From assembly GCA_047495785.1 (NCBI GenBank), contig JBLDXI010000004.1, forward strand, positions 1,054,001 to 1,118,000: a stretch of 64,000 bases of DNA, written 5' to 3'. A program made the translations under genes and the position numbers. Position 1 is the stretch's first letter. Every line of letters starts with the position of its first letter. The DNA comes from Lepidodermella squamata (lineage: Eukaryota > Gastrotricha). Under the pieces are notes generated by a model, which saw only the letters and a list, made by a program, of their open reading frames with translations, did not search any database and was not told the DNA's origin. This document shows, in pieces, positions 23,230-33,967 of this stretch.

Positions 23230-24590
23230 TCGTGCGAATCAGCTTCGTGAACTATGACCTAACCCTTGGAGCGTGGGGATATAAAAAATAACATATAAAA
23301 ATTCTTACTAGGTTGCGGTTTTTTAATTTTTATCGTTTTCAGTGTGGTAAAAGATGCTCAGAATTGTGAAATTCGGCCTCCAAGCTATCAATATTGCCAT
23401 ATTTACATATATTTTTCCTATAATTTCCAATAAAAATTACCTTTCCATGAACTGGGCTCATGAGCGCATTTTTGTGGGTTTTTAGTGAGCTTTAGCTATC
23501 GCTATTTCCGTAGATTTTTGCTAGAGGGGTGACCAAAAATCAACCGAATCTCCGAAAGGTGACCTCAGCTGACTCGGCGACTCTCAGTTCGAGAATCCCT
23601 GTGCTACGTTAGAAAACATGGAATCGCTGTACTTTCGAGTTTCGAGTACGTCTTGGACGAACCATACACAGTCATTACGGAAGCCACTCCTGTACTCAGC
23701 ATGTATGTTGCATTCGACTGTACAATGAGTACAGTTCAATGAGCTGTACCCAAAGCTACAGGAGGAAAACACCGTACATCTCATAATATACAGCCCGATC
23801 AACTGTACTCACTCTACAGTCGAGTGAGCCGTACTGATATTTACGGCCAGCAAAACTGTACCAGAATGTACAGTATCAAAATACTGTTGATACTGTACTC
23901 TTGTGCACACTCCTTTCAAACCGACATCGACGAAACGATCAAACTTAGTAAAAGAAATAGATTATCAAAATTGAACGACAACAAATATTTTTGGTGTAAA
24001 GGAAACATAATCGATGCTTATCAGACGGAATTTATTTTAGGAGAGTAGATTTTCCTTGTTGCGGAGCCTAATTATAGATCTTGGTACCATGTCGTTGCAT
24101 GGCGGCGTCTAAAACCTCGGATTTACTTTTGTTAACGTCAGTTTGAAGGTGAGAGGTGAATTGAAGAGTCTTCTGTCTTTGCCACTTTATTCACCGCCGC
24201 TTTTTACTTATCAGCTATCACCTTGAAATGGATGTAAACAAGCCTATCACCCTAATCATAAATGTTATCTGTAATTGGCCTTCGTCTTCCTCGCGCTAAG
24301 GCTGGCTGTTTCTGAATGCGAAATCACGCTGACTCCCGAGGGACCGTCGTTGCGCAGCACATAATAATAACAAGTATGCGATGAAGTCGCCATAATAACA
24401 ATAAACTGTTATTACGACAAATTGCGGCTTTAACTAGAGCCAAAGGTGATAACAAAATCACCATCGGCATCAATAGATGGACCTCAGTTAGACAAAAATG
24501 GTGATATAAATTTTATAAATAAATTAAATGTATAACTACGAAATCGGGCTAATAAAAAAATTTGCGGCCCCTTTCAAACCGACATCGACG
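23230..24590 (-). repeat. Right inverted arm of the 17.5-kb element
   Basis: Reverse complement of 7114-8474. It includes the mirrored GTACAG cluster (23626-23899) and ends with the exact reverse complement of the left terminus, directly followed by the ACTT duplication and satellite. Confidence 0.92.
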
Positions 24591-25473
24591 ACTTTCATAA
24601 TTTCTCTGCAAGCGACAGGAATTTAAAATTTTCTCTTTAAGCGACAGAGATGTTTCATTTTCTCTCCAAGCGACCAGGAATGTAAAATTGTCCCTTCAAG
24701 CGGCAGAAATTTCAAAATCGTCTCTTCAAGCGACAGAATTTCAAAATCGTCTCTTCAAGCGACAGAAATGTTTCATTTTCTCTCCAAGCGACAGGAATTT
24801 AAAATTGTCCCTTCAAGCGACAGAATTTCAAAATTTCTCTTCAAGCGACAGAATGTTCAAAATTTCTCTGCAAGCGACAGGAATTTTAGAATCGTCTCTT
24901 CAAGCGACAGAATTTCATAATTTCTCTTCAAGCGACAGAACTTTCATAATTTCTCTGCAAGCGACAGGAATTTAAAATTTTCTCTTTAAGCGACAGAGAT
25001 GTTTCATTTTCTCTCCAAGCGACCAGGAATTTAAAATTGTCCCTTCAAGCGGCAGAAATTTCAAAATCGTCTCTTCAAGCGACAGAATGTTCATAATTTC
25101 TCTGCAAGCGACAGGAATTTTAGATTCGTCTCTTCAAGCGACAGAATTTCAAAATTTCTCTTCAAGCGACAGAATTTCATAATTTCTCTGCAAGCGACCG
25201 GAATTTTAAAATCGTCTCTTCAAGCGACAGAATTTCAAAATCGTCTCTTCAAGCGACAGAGATGTTTCATTTTCTCTCCAAGTGACAGGAATTCAAAATT
25301 TCTCTTCAAGCGACAGAATGTTCATAATTTCTCTGCAAGCGACAGGAATTTAAAAATGTCTCTTCAAGCGACAGAATTTCATAATTTCTCTTCAAGCGAC
25401 AGAACTTTCATAATTTCTCTGCAAGCGACAGGTATTTAAAATTTTCTCTTTAAGCGACAGGAATTTAAAAATA
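24591..25473 (+). repeat. Satellite array, right remnant
   Basis: Same monomers and orientation as 2341-7113. The array resumes in the middle of a monomer after the ACTT duplication and ends at about 25473, where Polinton unique sequence begins (AAGTCCCTTTCTTGC). Confidence 0.95.
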
Positions 25474-25703
25474 AGTCCCTTTCTTGCTACAGCAATTTTC
25501 AATTATTCTCGAAGTTTCGCAATTCAAGTCGTAGAAGCAATTCGGTTTAAGGGTTATAGAATTAAGGAGCTGTTTTTTTATTTCGTGAAAATATTGCTGT
25601 ATGAAAATCTCTCAATGGAGTATTTTTTGTCAATGCAGCAAAAGATGAAGAATAGCACGTGCGTCGCCCTATAAATCCCATCGATCTGAACAAAATTTCA
25701 GCC
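25474..25703. other. Polinton leader between satellite and first gene
   Basis: About 230 bp of AT-rich sequence without a gene. An acceptor-like AAAATTTCAG lies three bases before the ATG at 25704, so a non-coding first exon may lie here or upstream. Confidence 0.4.
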
Positions 25704-26782
25704 ATGAGTAATAGTCAGAGCTATAATAATATTTTAGTATTCCCTAGGTTAAAATCAGTAGAATTCGATTTCATCAATGCTTCTATCGATAGTTTCAACA
25801 AAGAATGTGTTTACAAGTGGGAGCAATCAATGATTGGCGCTGTGGACATAATTAAAAAAATGTAAATATTCTATCGTCGTTCGATAATGTATTTCTCTTA
25901 TGGGAAGTTTTTTTAGATTGGAAAGATGCGAGTCTCAAACACAGATGCTGGAAATCACTAGTGACGATATTTCTAAACTGAAAGAATTCCTGAATTCTGC
26001 GAGTCAACTACCAGTCTTGAGAATACCTCCCGCTCAAATGGAGCCCGCCCGTGATATGTCGAAGAAAAGGAAACTGGATGACGACATCAATCCTGCCAAT
26101 GTAATTAAAGTAAGGCAAGCGTCATTTCAAGTCTCATCACCCCTAAAATAATTTTCAATAGGATTCTACCGGAATCCATCATCCTATCGGTACAAACGAT
26201 GAGCTTCTGGCTTTCCTAGTAAAAATGACCACCGACTTCGAAATCAATTATCCGGATCGGCATAGCTCTAATTCGAAAAGCATTAAGGATAAAACCTCTA
26301 CTTTTGATTCCCTTATGCACCGCGCTCATAATTACTGCGAAGCTTTTAAAAAATGTGGCTCTCAAAAACTTCAAAAAGCTTTTCACCTCGGGGAATGTCT
26401 GCACTGCCTGAGACCTGTATACAAGCAAAAATTTAATTCGGGAAAAGGTTATGTCAAGTATTTACAAGAAAGTCTAAAAGTTAGTGACAAATGGCTCTAC
26501 AAAATCATGGCTCTGTATGATTCATTTAAAGCATTTCCCAACATGATGTACATAAACATTAGCATAACTGCTATGATTGATCTTCGCGAGCGTCTTTCCA
26601 AGTTACTTCACTGGAATGAGCAGTTCAAGCGATTCTATCGAGATCTCTCTGAGAAAGTCGAGACCTATGTCGGCGAGAACTTCGATAACGAATCTAACGA
26701 CCAAACCGACGAAAGCGAGTCTAATTCGTCCGCTGAACCTGGAACGAGCAGCAATTCCATGGAATATGAAGGGACGCGCTAA
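25704..26782 (+). CDS. Spliced Polinton gene of unknown function, three exons
   Basis: Exons are 25704-25861, 25917-26100 and 26162-26782. The two introns (55 and 61 bases) start GTAAAT and GTAATT and end TTTTTTAG and TTCAATAG. Splicing keeps one open frame of 320 residues, whereas unspliced sequence gives only three short frames, which supports the model. The N-terminal part is amphipathic and includes an NLS-like KKRKLD. The C-terminal part has a Cys pair (GECLHC) and many aromatic residues in helical segments, ending in an acidic Ser/Glu-rich tail. I do not recognise the family. As the first gene of the element, read away from the satellite, it may act early in the nucleus; that is inference. 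Confidence 0.72.
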
Positions 26783-26929
26783 AGTTGAATGCAAACGATG
26801 TTGTTGTATGTGTTATTGTTGGAATTGTTTTAAATGATGAAAGGAAGTCAATAAAATCTTATTTCATTTTTATCATCGTTATCAATTCATTTGTAAACTG
26901 TTGGCTGAAGCAACTGTTCTGTTGAAACG

Positions 26930-27136
26930 TTAATCTGGATGAAGGAGTTCTCCAACTTCACGAGAGTTCAGATCAAAGAAGTCGTTCAGAATAGCTAGCG
27001 TGATTTCATTTTCTTCGGTGTAATCGATTACCCAGCCATAATAAGGATCCATGTACACACTTACTTTTGATAAATAAAACTGCAAGCTTAGGACTTCCTG
27101 CGCGTTCCTGGGATATCTCACTTCGGTGTAGGTCAT
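26930..27136 (-). CDS. Small Polinton protein, unknown
   Basis: A 68-residue acidic frame starting at an ATG just downstream of the polymerase stop, on the same strand. It has regularly spaced aromatic residues and a TEENEITL helix. It contains no known motif. It is kept because it fits the gap between the polymerase and the convergent gene at 26782 and starts with a good ATG. Confidence 0.45.
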   Translation of the reverse strand: MTYTEVRYPRNAQEVLSLQFYLSKVSVYMDPYYGWVIDYTEENEITLAILNDFFDLNSREVGELLHPD

Positions 27137-27169
27137 TGTTACCTAATCCTGATAGGCTTGTATCTTTAA

Positions 27170-30100
27170 CTAAAAGAGGGAATCGCTACTTCTCATCAGC
27201 TGCATGAAATCAATCATGAAATGGCCGTGCGCGAAAGTGTTGATGCCATCGTCACTGACCCATCGCTTATCATCATAAGGACACAAGGCAACCTTGGAAC
27301 TCTGCATCGTAACTAAATTATGGGAGAATGATCGAATCTGATTGAAATTTATATTGACTACTTTCTTGTTCTTCACGCAATCCCTGTAATGGTCGAATGT
27401 CAGCTTCGACTTCACGCCATGCCGCCTAACTCCCTTTGCCTTTTTTATTTCATCTTTTTCTGAGTACAAAATTGCATAGACCTTGGATCGTGCGCCGGCG
27501 AATTCTCGTATTACACGTCCCTTTGCTTCGTCTTTAAATACGCCGTTAGTTTTACAGTTGATAGTTGAGAATAGGAAGTGATCTTTAGGATAATCCGAGA
27601 AATCGAATAGGCTTTCGATGTGTTTCATGTCTGTGTAAACGTCTTCAGTTGTGATATGGTAGCACAACGAATCTGTGTCTGTGAAGAGAAGCTTAGCTTT
27701 GTCGCCGTACTTTCGTTTGATGACATTGTAGTGAAAGTCGTACATATGCACCTTGGACAAATCCAAAATGGCTGCTCCAACGATAATTGGTCGATCATAA
27801 AAGATGTCAGTTTTTGCCATTTCCACGCTGAACAGCTCATCACTTATCTTCTTAGCGTCCTTGAATGTTGGTTTGTTTACGAGTTTCTGAAGCTTCTTAG
27901 GGCAAGTAACCAGTTTTAAGTCAATGCGATTCCGTACGTTCTCACAAGTCTTCCCGAAAATGACGTTATTCATCAGTTTGAAAAACCCCTTCTCAAATTC
28001 ATTGCTAGCCTCTTTTCGCTTTCGAGTATTGAATGCGATATAGGGCTCGGCCCAATTGCTCTGTTTGAACTTCAAAGCTCGGTGCACCTTTTTCAGAACT
28101 AGACCATTATCAAGAGCTTGCTGTAGCGCGCGATAGTGCATGACGTAATGTTTCTTGTCCTTCAAATTTTGTGTTAGCTTTTTCACTTTTGCCGGCCTGT
28201 TAAGTCCTAATTGCTTATGCAGATCTTGCATGTGGGGGCTCGGTTCGCAAAGAATATGCTCTGGACAAAACGGATAGTCATTATGTGAGTCATGAAGCCT
28301 TGCAGGATAGTCGATATCAACCTCCAGCATGTACCCGAAATCGTCTTTGTCCCCAAGTGACTTCACGAAATCTTTGGTGATTGTTTCAGGACCAATCCAT
28401 TCGAAGTCTTTCTGCGGTAACCACTGGGTCATCGCGAAAGAATAAAGCGCGTTGGCGTCCCAATACATTATAAACGATTTTGGAGCATTTGCGTCATAGT
28501 CTGTCATACCTTCGTTATTCGCCTTCGCGTACCTTCCAGGAATAACAGCTATACCGCCTCTTATGCCTTTTTCAACGAATTCAAGCATCTCCTTATTATC
28601 AAAGAGATCCAGTTCAACACGTGTGTATTTCAACATCGCATCCCAACTTAACCCAGGTGCGCCTAAATAATGCGCTGGGTCCAGATCGTAATAGCTTTTG
28701 CAGGTGTCTCGAAAACTGTCAAAACAATCTGCTAACAAGAAAACATCTGTTTTCAAATACAGGTCGTGGTAGTCTTTCAGAGTTTTGCAATTCAGTTTTG
28801 ACCAAACGGCTTGTGCGTGTTCATAATCCTCGTCAGATATAGAAGTTACTTCAATTTTGCTATCATCAAGCGAACAAGAATTTAGTCTACTTGAGAAATG
28901 TGACTTATTCGGTAGCTGAGTTTCATTCAGTTTGTCGAGGCTATCTATATAATCGTACGGATACACTCCCTTACGAAGTAGCAGGGATCTTTGTTCAGTT
29001 GTGAACTTAGAAAGCTGTTCATCAAAATGAGCGAATCTCTTTCCCGATTTTTTCAGATTACTGACTATCTGGTCCAGGCTTTCACTCATAAATTGAAACG
29101 AATCGATAAATCGCAGTTTGCCGATACTAAAACTTAGATACTTTTCCGAGGAATTAGCTATGACGTCAATCGTCAACAGGTTTGGTCTTTTCTTTTTGTC
29201 TTCTTTTTTGAAATTTGCAATCTTTTCTCCATTGATTTCGTTTACTACTTTTCCGGCTGCCTGCATTATCAAGTGCGAATCGTACCCACTCAGGTTATGA
29301 AAAACAACCGGGATGAAAGAATGCTTGAGATTCAAATTCAGATTGCAGGCATTATGAGCAGCTCCCCTGAAACGGCCTGTAAGATGGTCATGATCGCGGA
29401 CTTTATCGTCGCCCAAGGTGCTTCGACAAACATGGCAGTGCTGTGCATTATCATAACTTTGTTGCTCTTGTTGAGATAACAACATGTTTTTATTGGATTC
29501 CTGAATAAATTTCCTCAAACTATACTGCTTTTTAATCAAGAATCTCAGAAACTGCTCCGCACAATTCACCCCTTCAAACTGCCAATACTTCGAACGGATC
29601 TCAGGTACCTTACTAGCCAGTAAACATCCGAATGAATTCGCAACATGCTTCTGATAAATCAAGGACCTACCCTTTTGAACATCGGAATTCGTTAGCGTAG
29701 TCTCCGCATCACAATAGAAAACGAACGGTACTTCAAGCTGCTTGTAGTAATTTTTGAAAATAACTCGGCTACCTTTCGGAGGAAACTTCACTATGACGTT
29801 GCCATTTATTATGCAATTATGCTCTTTCAGCTTTATTTCGCTGTCAAATCCAGTCAGACACTGTAAACACCAATGCTTTTTGTGCTGATCAGAACTAGGT
29901 AGCTACCGGCTCAAATTTTTTATCCAGCTGAAGTGTGCTTTCACCTCAGCACCGTCTCTGAGAGTAGTTCGCAGAAGGTTAACTTCTTGGGCGTAAGGTT
30001 TCTTCGACGCGTAGTATGAAATAAGGCGATGACAGCCATCTTTTTCTTTGTATTCAATCACGTTGATCTTAATCCTATTCTGATCTTCAAGATTTGAAAT

Positions 30101-31213
30101 ATCGTTCAACGAAATGGGGAACTTGATGCCATCATGTTTCAGTTCATTTTTAAATAACTTGTACTTGGATGTTTCCTGTGCATTTTTATCTACTGGATGC
30201 AAGCAAGCCAGCATGCTCCAGATAATGCATTCATCGTCGGTGTTTTTAACATTTATAACGGCCTTTTTATCTGCAATAAACTTCGGTGTTGGAATGTAAG
30301 ATCCTGTCCCTAACGGGCAGTAGCTGAAAGCACAAACACGGAGTCGCGAAATGTTTTGGAAGATCCAGCCGGAGCCGCGCTGCTCGTAATTCTCAATGGC
30401 ACCACCAAGTTGAGAAAAGTGTTGGTCTACAACGCTCCCTATGTCATCATATTTCCTGATAACTGGGGCAGCCTTCACAGCGGAAGACCATTTATGTTCT
30501 GATTTACTATTGTTATCTTTTTTCCAATTCAAATCAGCGTTAAACACTATTTTGATGTTATCATTTTGCTCTAATTTTTTTTGCACGTAATTAACAACTG
30601 ATTCTCTAACCTTTTCGGTGAATAGATGGAAGTCACTTCCTGAATTATGAGCTTCAATGTCTAACCTATAGAGGATATTCTTGAAATGCTCGGGATTTTT
30701 CTGCTCATTAAATACCATATAATTGTTATCCTCGAGAGAGTTAATGCGTTCGATATAAATGTAGCCTTCGGCAATCAACTTGTTGTACGTTGGTCCACCC
30801 CATTTGATGAATTTCAAAGTCTTAGGATGTATGACATGATTTTCTTCCTGCCCTCTGAACACCATTTCACCAGCAGAATTCAAGAAATAGCCATCTTTAC
30901 GCAGCCTCTGATAGTCCTGGCTGCCACTTTTTATCTTGCTCACACCTCGTTTAATAAGCTGATTATTCGCTTCGTCATAGAAAAACTCCTTCTCAAGTTT
31001 TTTGAAATTGGACGAACCGATAGAAATATATTTTTGCGTGATAGGATTTAATACTGTTTTCCGTTGGGTTCTTTCGTAAGGCATCCCACCCTTCGTCCAA
31101 CGGTTATCTTTAAATTCAAACCCCTTCCTCAATAGCGTATTGTATGCTCGGCCACCAACCTTAATACGACGACCGTTAGGTCCCATTACATTGGTTTCAC
31201 TGTTGTCGGTCAT
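27170..31213 (-). pseudogene. polB: Protein-primed DNA polymerase B, broken by one in-frame amber codon
   Basis: The gene replicates Polinton DNA by protein-primed synthesis. From the start: three to four short repeats with a GG..Y..L...GY pattern (first 150 residues), a conserved segment with SGWIFQNI and ADKKAVINV, then a TAG at 29903-29905. The same frame continues without another stop for 910 codons: a Cys-His cluster, exonuclease motifs (FYCDAETT; HNLSGYDSH; YLKTDVFLLAD), an endonuclease VII-like CHVC...DHDH...GRFRG cluster, then polymerase motifs A (DANALYS), B (NNVIFGKT) and C (TDTDSL). Full length would be about 1346 codons, normal for Polintons. All catalytic residues seen are kept, so the stop is the only obvious lesion. 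The downstream part has no ATG at its beginning (a GTG follows), so it is not a separate gene. Confidence 0.93.
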
Positions 31214-31304
31214 GATTGTATATATTATACTAAGAAAATAATCTTTAAGTAATTTTCCGCAATTGAAGAAAATCTTATATAGTTTTTTCTAATGATAATA
31301 TATA

Positions 31305-31613
31305 ATGACTACAAACACGATTAAGCAAAGAGGTCGCCCGAAGAAATATCTGACTGAAGAAGAACGCGAGACAGGCTATCGTGATCAGCATCGTATAGCT
31401 TGCAAAAACTACTGGAAAAAAACTATGGAAGTTGTTAGAGCAAGTCGTGCAAACCCTGTACAGGGAAAATGTCATGAAGTGACTTCACAAAAGGAAGGAG
31501 CGATCACAAGCGACAGAATGTGTGAGCCTAAGCCTGAAAAACTTACGACGAAGGATATAGAGGAAATTATAAATCAAATGTTGGCAACAAAACTGCAAAA
31601 ATTGCTCTCATAG
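31305..31613 (+). CDS. Small basic AT-hook protein
   Basis: 102 residues from an ATG. The N-terminus carries an AT-hook (QRGRPKKY) followed by a charged helix with TEEERETGYR, and the C-terminus a predicted helix with TTKDIEEIINQML. It stands alone between the polymerase start and the integrase stop, divergent from the polymerase with about 90 bases between starts that must hold both promoters. It probably binds DNA; similar small AT-hook frames occur in other Polintons. Function unproven. Confidence 0.6.
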   Translation: MTTNTIKQRGRPKKYLTEEERETGYRDQHRIACKNYWKKTMEVVRASRANPVQGKCHEVTSQKEGAITSDRMCEPKPEKLTTKDIEEIINQMLATKLQKLLS

Positions 31614-31638
31614 GCCTAGCTGTGCGGTACTGATTGAA

Positions 31639-33060
31639 CTAATCCAACAAGTTATCAGCGGGCTCCCAAGTCGGCTTATCATATCCTGCCCATTTGACGT
31701 GAACCATTTCTTTACCATTAACTTTCTTTCTTCTCAAAATCTTTTCAACCCGGTAAAGGTTTTCTTGCTGTTGGGAGGATTTCTGCAATTCCTGTTCGTA
31801 AAAGCTACCTACTACTGGTTCACCATCTAGAGCCTCGATTTTATAGGTTCTAGGAATGGTTTCGTTAACCTTGACGACTTTAAGAAGCTCTTCACTCCAG
31901 GAAGGGTGGAAACCTTTTTCAAAGGTCTCTTTCAGTCGGCTGATCCTCACAATGTCACCAACAGCGAATTTGGGTTTAAGTAACTTATTTTCCTCTGATT
32001 CCGCGTACAAATTGTTGTGAACGACGTCTCTATTCTTTGGATCTATTGCCTGAGTTGGCGTCATTCGAATCGATCTGTGCTTAGTAAGGTTGTACTCTCT
32101 AACAAGGTCATCTAATATTGCAACCCAATTACGTGAGTTGTTAAGTGTAAAGCGTTTCCACATTCTAGTTTTAAGAGTCCTGTTAAACCTCTCGATCATA
32201 GGGTTATGAAAATTTTCATAGGTCGAGTACCGATTCACCTTATTTGCTTTCAACCATTTAGTGAAGATTGAATTATAAAATTCACTGCCCTCATCGACCC
32301 AAATATTTTTAGGCTGTCGTCGGCTTGTCTTAATAACTGATGAGAAGGCATGGAAAACACTTTTTGCGTCTTTTGATTTCAGGGGGACGACCCATGCATA
32401 TCTGCTGAAGCAGCATATCACGGTCAAAATGTACTTATAGCCATTATTGTCATCGGTCAAGTCGTTCATGAAGACAATGTCCATGCCCCATGTGTCGTCA
32501 ACGTTATGCACATAAACGCGACGTCTTGGAAACCGCTTTCTTGCGGGTTTATGAAGCTCCTCAGCTAATGTTTCAAACTTCATTTTGCTAACTGTTTCTG
32601 ATCGCGGCGGCTCTTGTTCTGTCTTTCGCTTCGGAAATTGTTGCGAGTAGCTAACAGGTTTCCTATCTCGAAGAGCCATGCCTTTCCCCTGCAGGTGGTC
32701 AGCGATTCCACCTTCAACGAACGTTTTGTAGACAAATGCTGCCATAGCCCTCTCGTAACCACTTTTCGATAGATCGCTAGCAATCCCGAGTGCCTTGTCT
32801 GCAAGAATTCTATCGCTAACGGTGCGTCGGTCTCTGTCTTTGTAAAAGTGATAGGCAGCGTCATGTTCTCTGGCTGCCTCGTCCAACTTATTTATACCTC
32901 TGTAGCCCTGGCTCATTCTTTGAACAAAATGTGTTCCTGGGCCAGCGTAACTATATGACTGCTTATTGTTATAAGACCCTCCAGGAACGAATTCTCCTTG
33001 AACGGGATAACTCGGTAAATGAAATTCCACCGGCAAGCTGTTAATTATTTTGTCAAACAT
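31639..33060 (-). CDS. int: Fusion of phospholipase A2-like domain, retroviral-type integrase and chromodomain
   Basis: 473 residues in one uninterrupted frame. Residues about 25-100 form a PLA2-like domain of the parvovirus VP1 type: YAGPGT at 38-43 (calcium loop), HDAAY at 66-70 with the His-Asp pair, and a later ADKAL. Residues about 165-330 are the integrase core, with a KPARKRFPRRR lead-in, Asp194 (MDIVF), Asp256 (WVDEGSEF) and Glu290 (NPMIERFNR), i.e. a D,D,34,E triad. Residues about 433-473 are a chromodomain (VEKILRRK, VHVKWAGYDKPTWEP). Polinton integrases with chromodomains are well known; the PLA2 part is normally a virion protein domain used for membrane crossing. A hidden intron or a second start inside the frame could separate the two products. 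The 5' end lies about 40 bases from the ATPase start on the other strand. Confidence 0.9.
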   Translation of the reverse strand: MFDKIINSLPVEFHLPSYPVQGEFVPGGSYNNKQSYSYAGPGTHFVQRMSQGYRGINKLDEAAREHDAAYHFYKDRDRRTVSDRILADKALGIASDLSKSGYERAMAAFVYKTFVEGGIADHLQGKGMALRDRKPVSYSQQFPKRKTEQEPPRSETVSKMKFETLAEELHKPARKRFPRRRVYVHNVDDTWGMDIVFMNDLTDDNNGYKYILTVICCFSRYAWVVPLKSKDAKSVFHAFSSVIKTSRRQPKNIWVDEGSEFYNSIFTKWLKANKVNRYSTYENFHNPMIERFNRTLKTRMWKRFTLNNSRNWVAILDDLVREYNLTKHRSIRMTPTQAIDPKNRDVVHNNLYAESEENKLLKPKFAVGDIVRISRLKETFEKGFHPSWSEELLKVVKVNETIPRTYKIEALDGEPVVGSFYEQELQKSSQQQENLYRVEKILRRKKVNGKEMVHVKWAGYDKPTWEPADNLLD

Positions 33061-33096
33061 TATTCATTAGGACTTGAAATTCTAAATAAAGAGCAA

Positions 33097-33789
33097 ATGA
33101 TCAATTGGGACAGCATCGTTCAATCACAACAACAGGAGTACAAAAATGGATCGCCCTTTTTCCCTCAGCATCCTTCCCGATGTCTTATTATTGGACCGTC
33201 CGGGACCGGAAAGACTTCAGATCTGTTGACAATACTGCATAACTCCTTTTTTCACAAGATCTACTTATATAGTAAAACTCTTGATGAGGACAAGTACGAG
33301 TACCTGATTGGGCTTCAGAAACAGAAGGAAGACATTCTTTCCAAGCAAGGAATTTCAGTAAGCCTTGTTCACTCTTCCAATGACATTTCTGAAGTCATGC
33401 CTCTTGAGAGCCTAGATAAAAGTTACCAGCATGCTTATATTTTCGACGATATTTGCATGGAGCAAAAGAAGCTGCAAGAAACACATATCGGTGCAATGTG
33501 GATAAGATGTCGAAAGTACAACGCGTCAGCCTTTTATCTTTCGCAGTCATATTTTAAGATCCCAAAGACAATTAGGGATAATGCCGATTTTGTTGTGCTG
33601 AAGAAGCTGGCAGACAACAGGGAGCTGAGCATAATTCATCGAATATACGCCCCCTCAATTAAGACAACTGAATTTATTGCCAAGTACAATGAAGCCGTTA
33701 GCCTTCCTCATGGTTCGTTTATCATTGACGGTCAAAGCAAGCCACAGTGTCTACGAATTAGAGCTAATTACGCTTCAATCTTCGCCTAA
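33097..33789 (+). CDS. atp: FtsK/HerA-type genome-packaging ATPase
   Basis: Walker A is GPSGTGKTS near residue 35 and Walker B is YIFDDI near residue 115. The size (230 residues) and the FYLSQSYFKIP segment after Walker B fit the A32-like packaging ATPases of Polintons and adenovirus-like elements. The enzyme pumps DNA into capsids. I chose the ATG at 33097; an upstream in-frame ATG at 33019 would overlap the divergent integrase start. This gene opens the plus-strand capsid block. Confidence 0.92.
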   Translation: MINWDSIVQSQQQEYKNGSPFFPQHPSRCLIIGPSGTGKTSDLLTILHNSFFHKIYLYSKTLDEDKYEYLIGLQKQKEDILSKQGISVSLVHSSNDISEVMPLESLDKSYQHAYIFDDICMEQKKLQETHIGAMWIRCRKYNASAFYLSQSYFKIPKTIRDNADFVVLKKLADNRELSIIHRIYAPSIKTTEFIAKYNEAVSLPHGSFIIDGQSKPQCLRIRANYASIFA

Positions 33790-33967
33790 TCATTTTTAAC
33801 TATTAAAAATTAGTTTAAATTATCTATCAAACAGTTTGAATTATCTTGGCTTTACTGATTATCTCCAGTATAAGATGAGTTCAACTGAGCGTTCAATGGG
33901 CGATCATTAGGCGTTCAAGAAGCGATCATGTGGCTAACGAGGAGCGATTTATTCTAGCCAGAGTGAT
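33790..33967. promoter_or_regulatory. Spacer before the capsid block
   Basis: 178 bp with no gene. The phrase GCGTTCAA/GCGATCAT recurs (GAGCGTTCAATGGGCGATCATTAGGCG..., three near copies at about 33886-33945). It might be a promoter region for the genes that follow; nothing more specific can be seen. Confidence 0.3.

Larger units (their letters stand above)
7114..24590. mobile_element. 17.5-kb element with long inverted arms inserted in the satellite
   Basis: The left end reads CGTCGATGTCGGTTTGAAAG and the right end is its exact reverse complement. The satellite tetramer ACTT is duplicated at 7110-7113 and 24591-24594, and the satellite resumes in register on the right. Inverted arms are 1361 bp and look identical (frames read from both arms translate identically). 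Apart from the nested pogo element there is no transposase inside, so it is probably a non-autonomous or composite element mobilised by an unidentified enzyme. A 4-bp duplication is compatible with several superfamilies, for example Chapaev or Sola; I do not assign one. The interior holds captured gene fragments, a LINE remnant, hairpins and the pogo element. Confidence 0.88.

Noticed and set aside
24591-25473. Second satellite block as an independent array
   Set aside because: It continues the first array exactly across the ACTT duplication, so it is one array split by an insertion.
27170-31213. Polymerase region as two separate genes
   Set aside because: Same frame, only one stop between them, conserved motifs split across it, and no ATG at the start of the second part.
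33019-33096. Upstream start for the packaging ATPase
   Set aside because: It would overlap the divergent integrase start and adds residues unlike the family; the ATG at 33097 gives the usual length.
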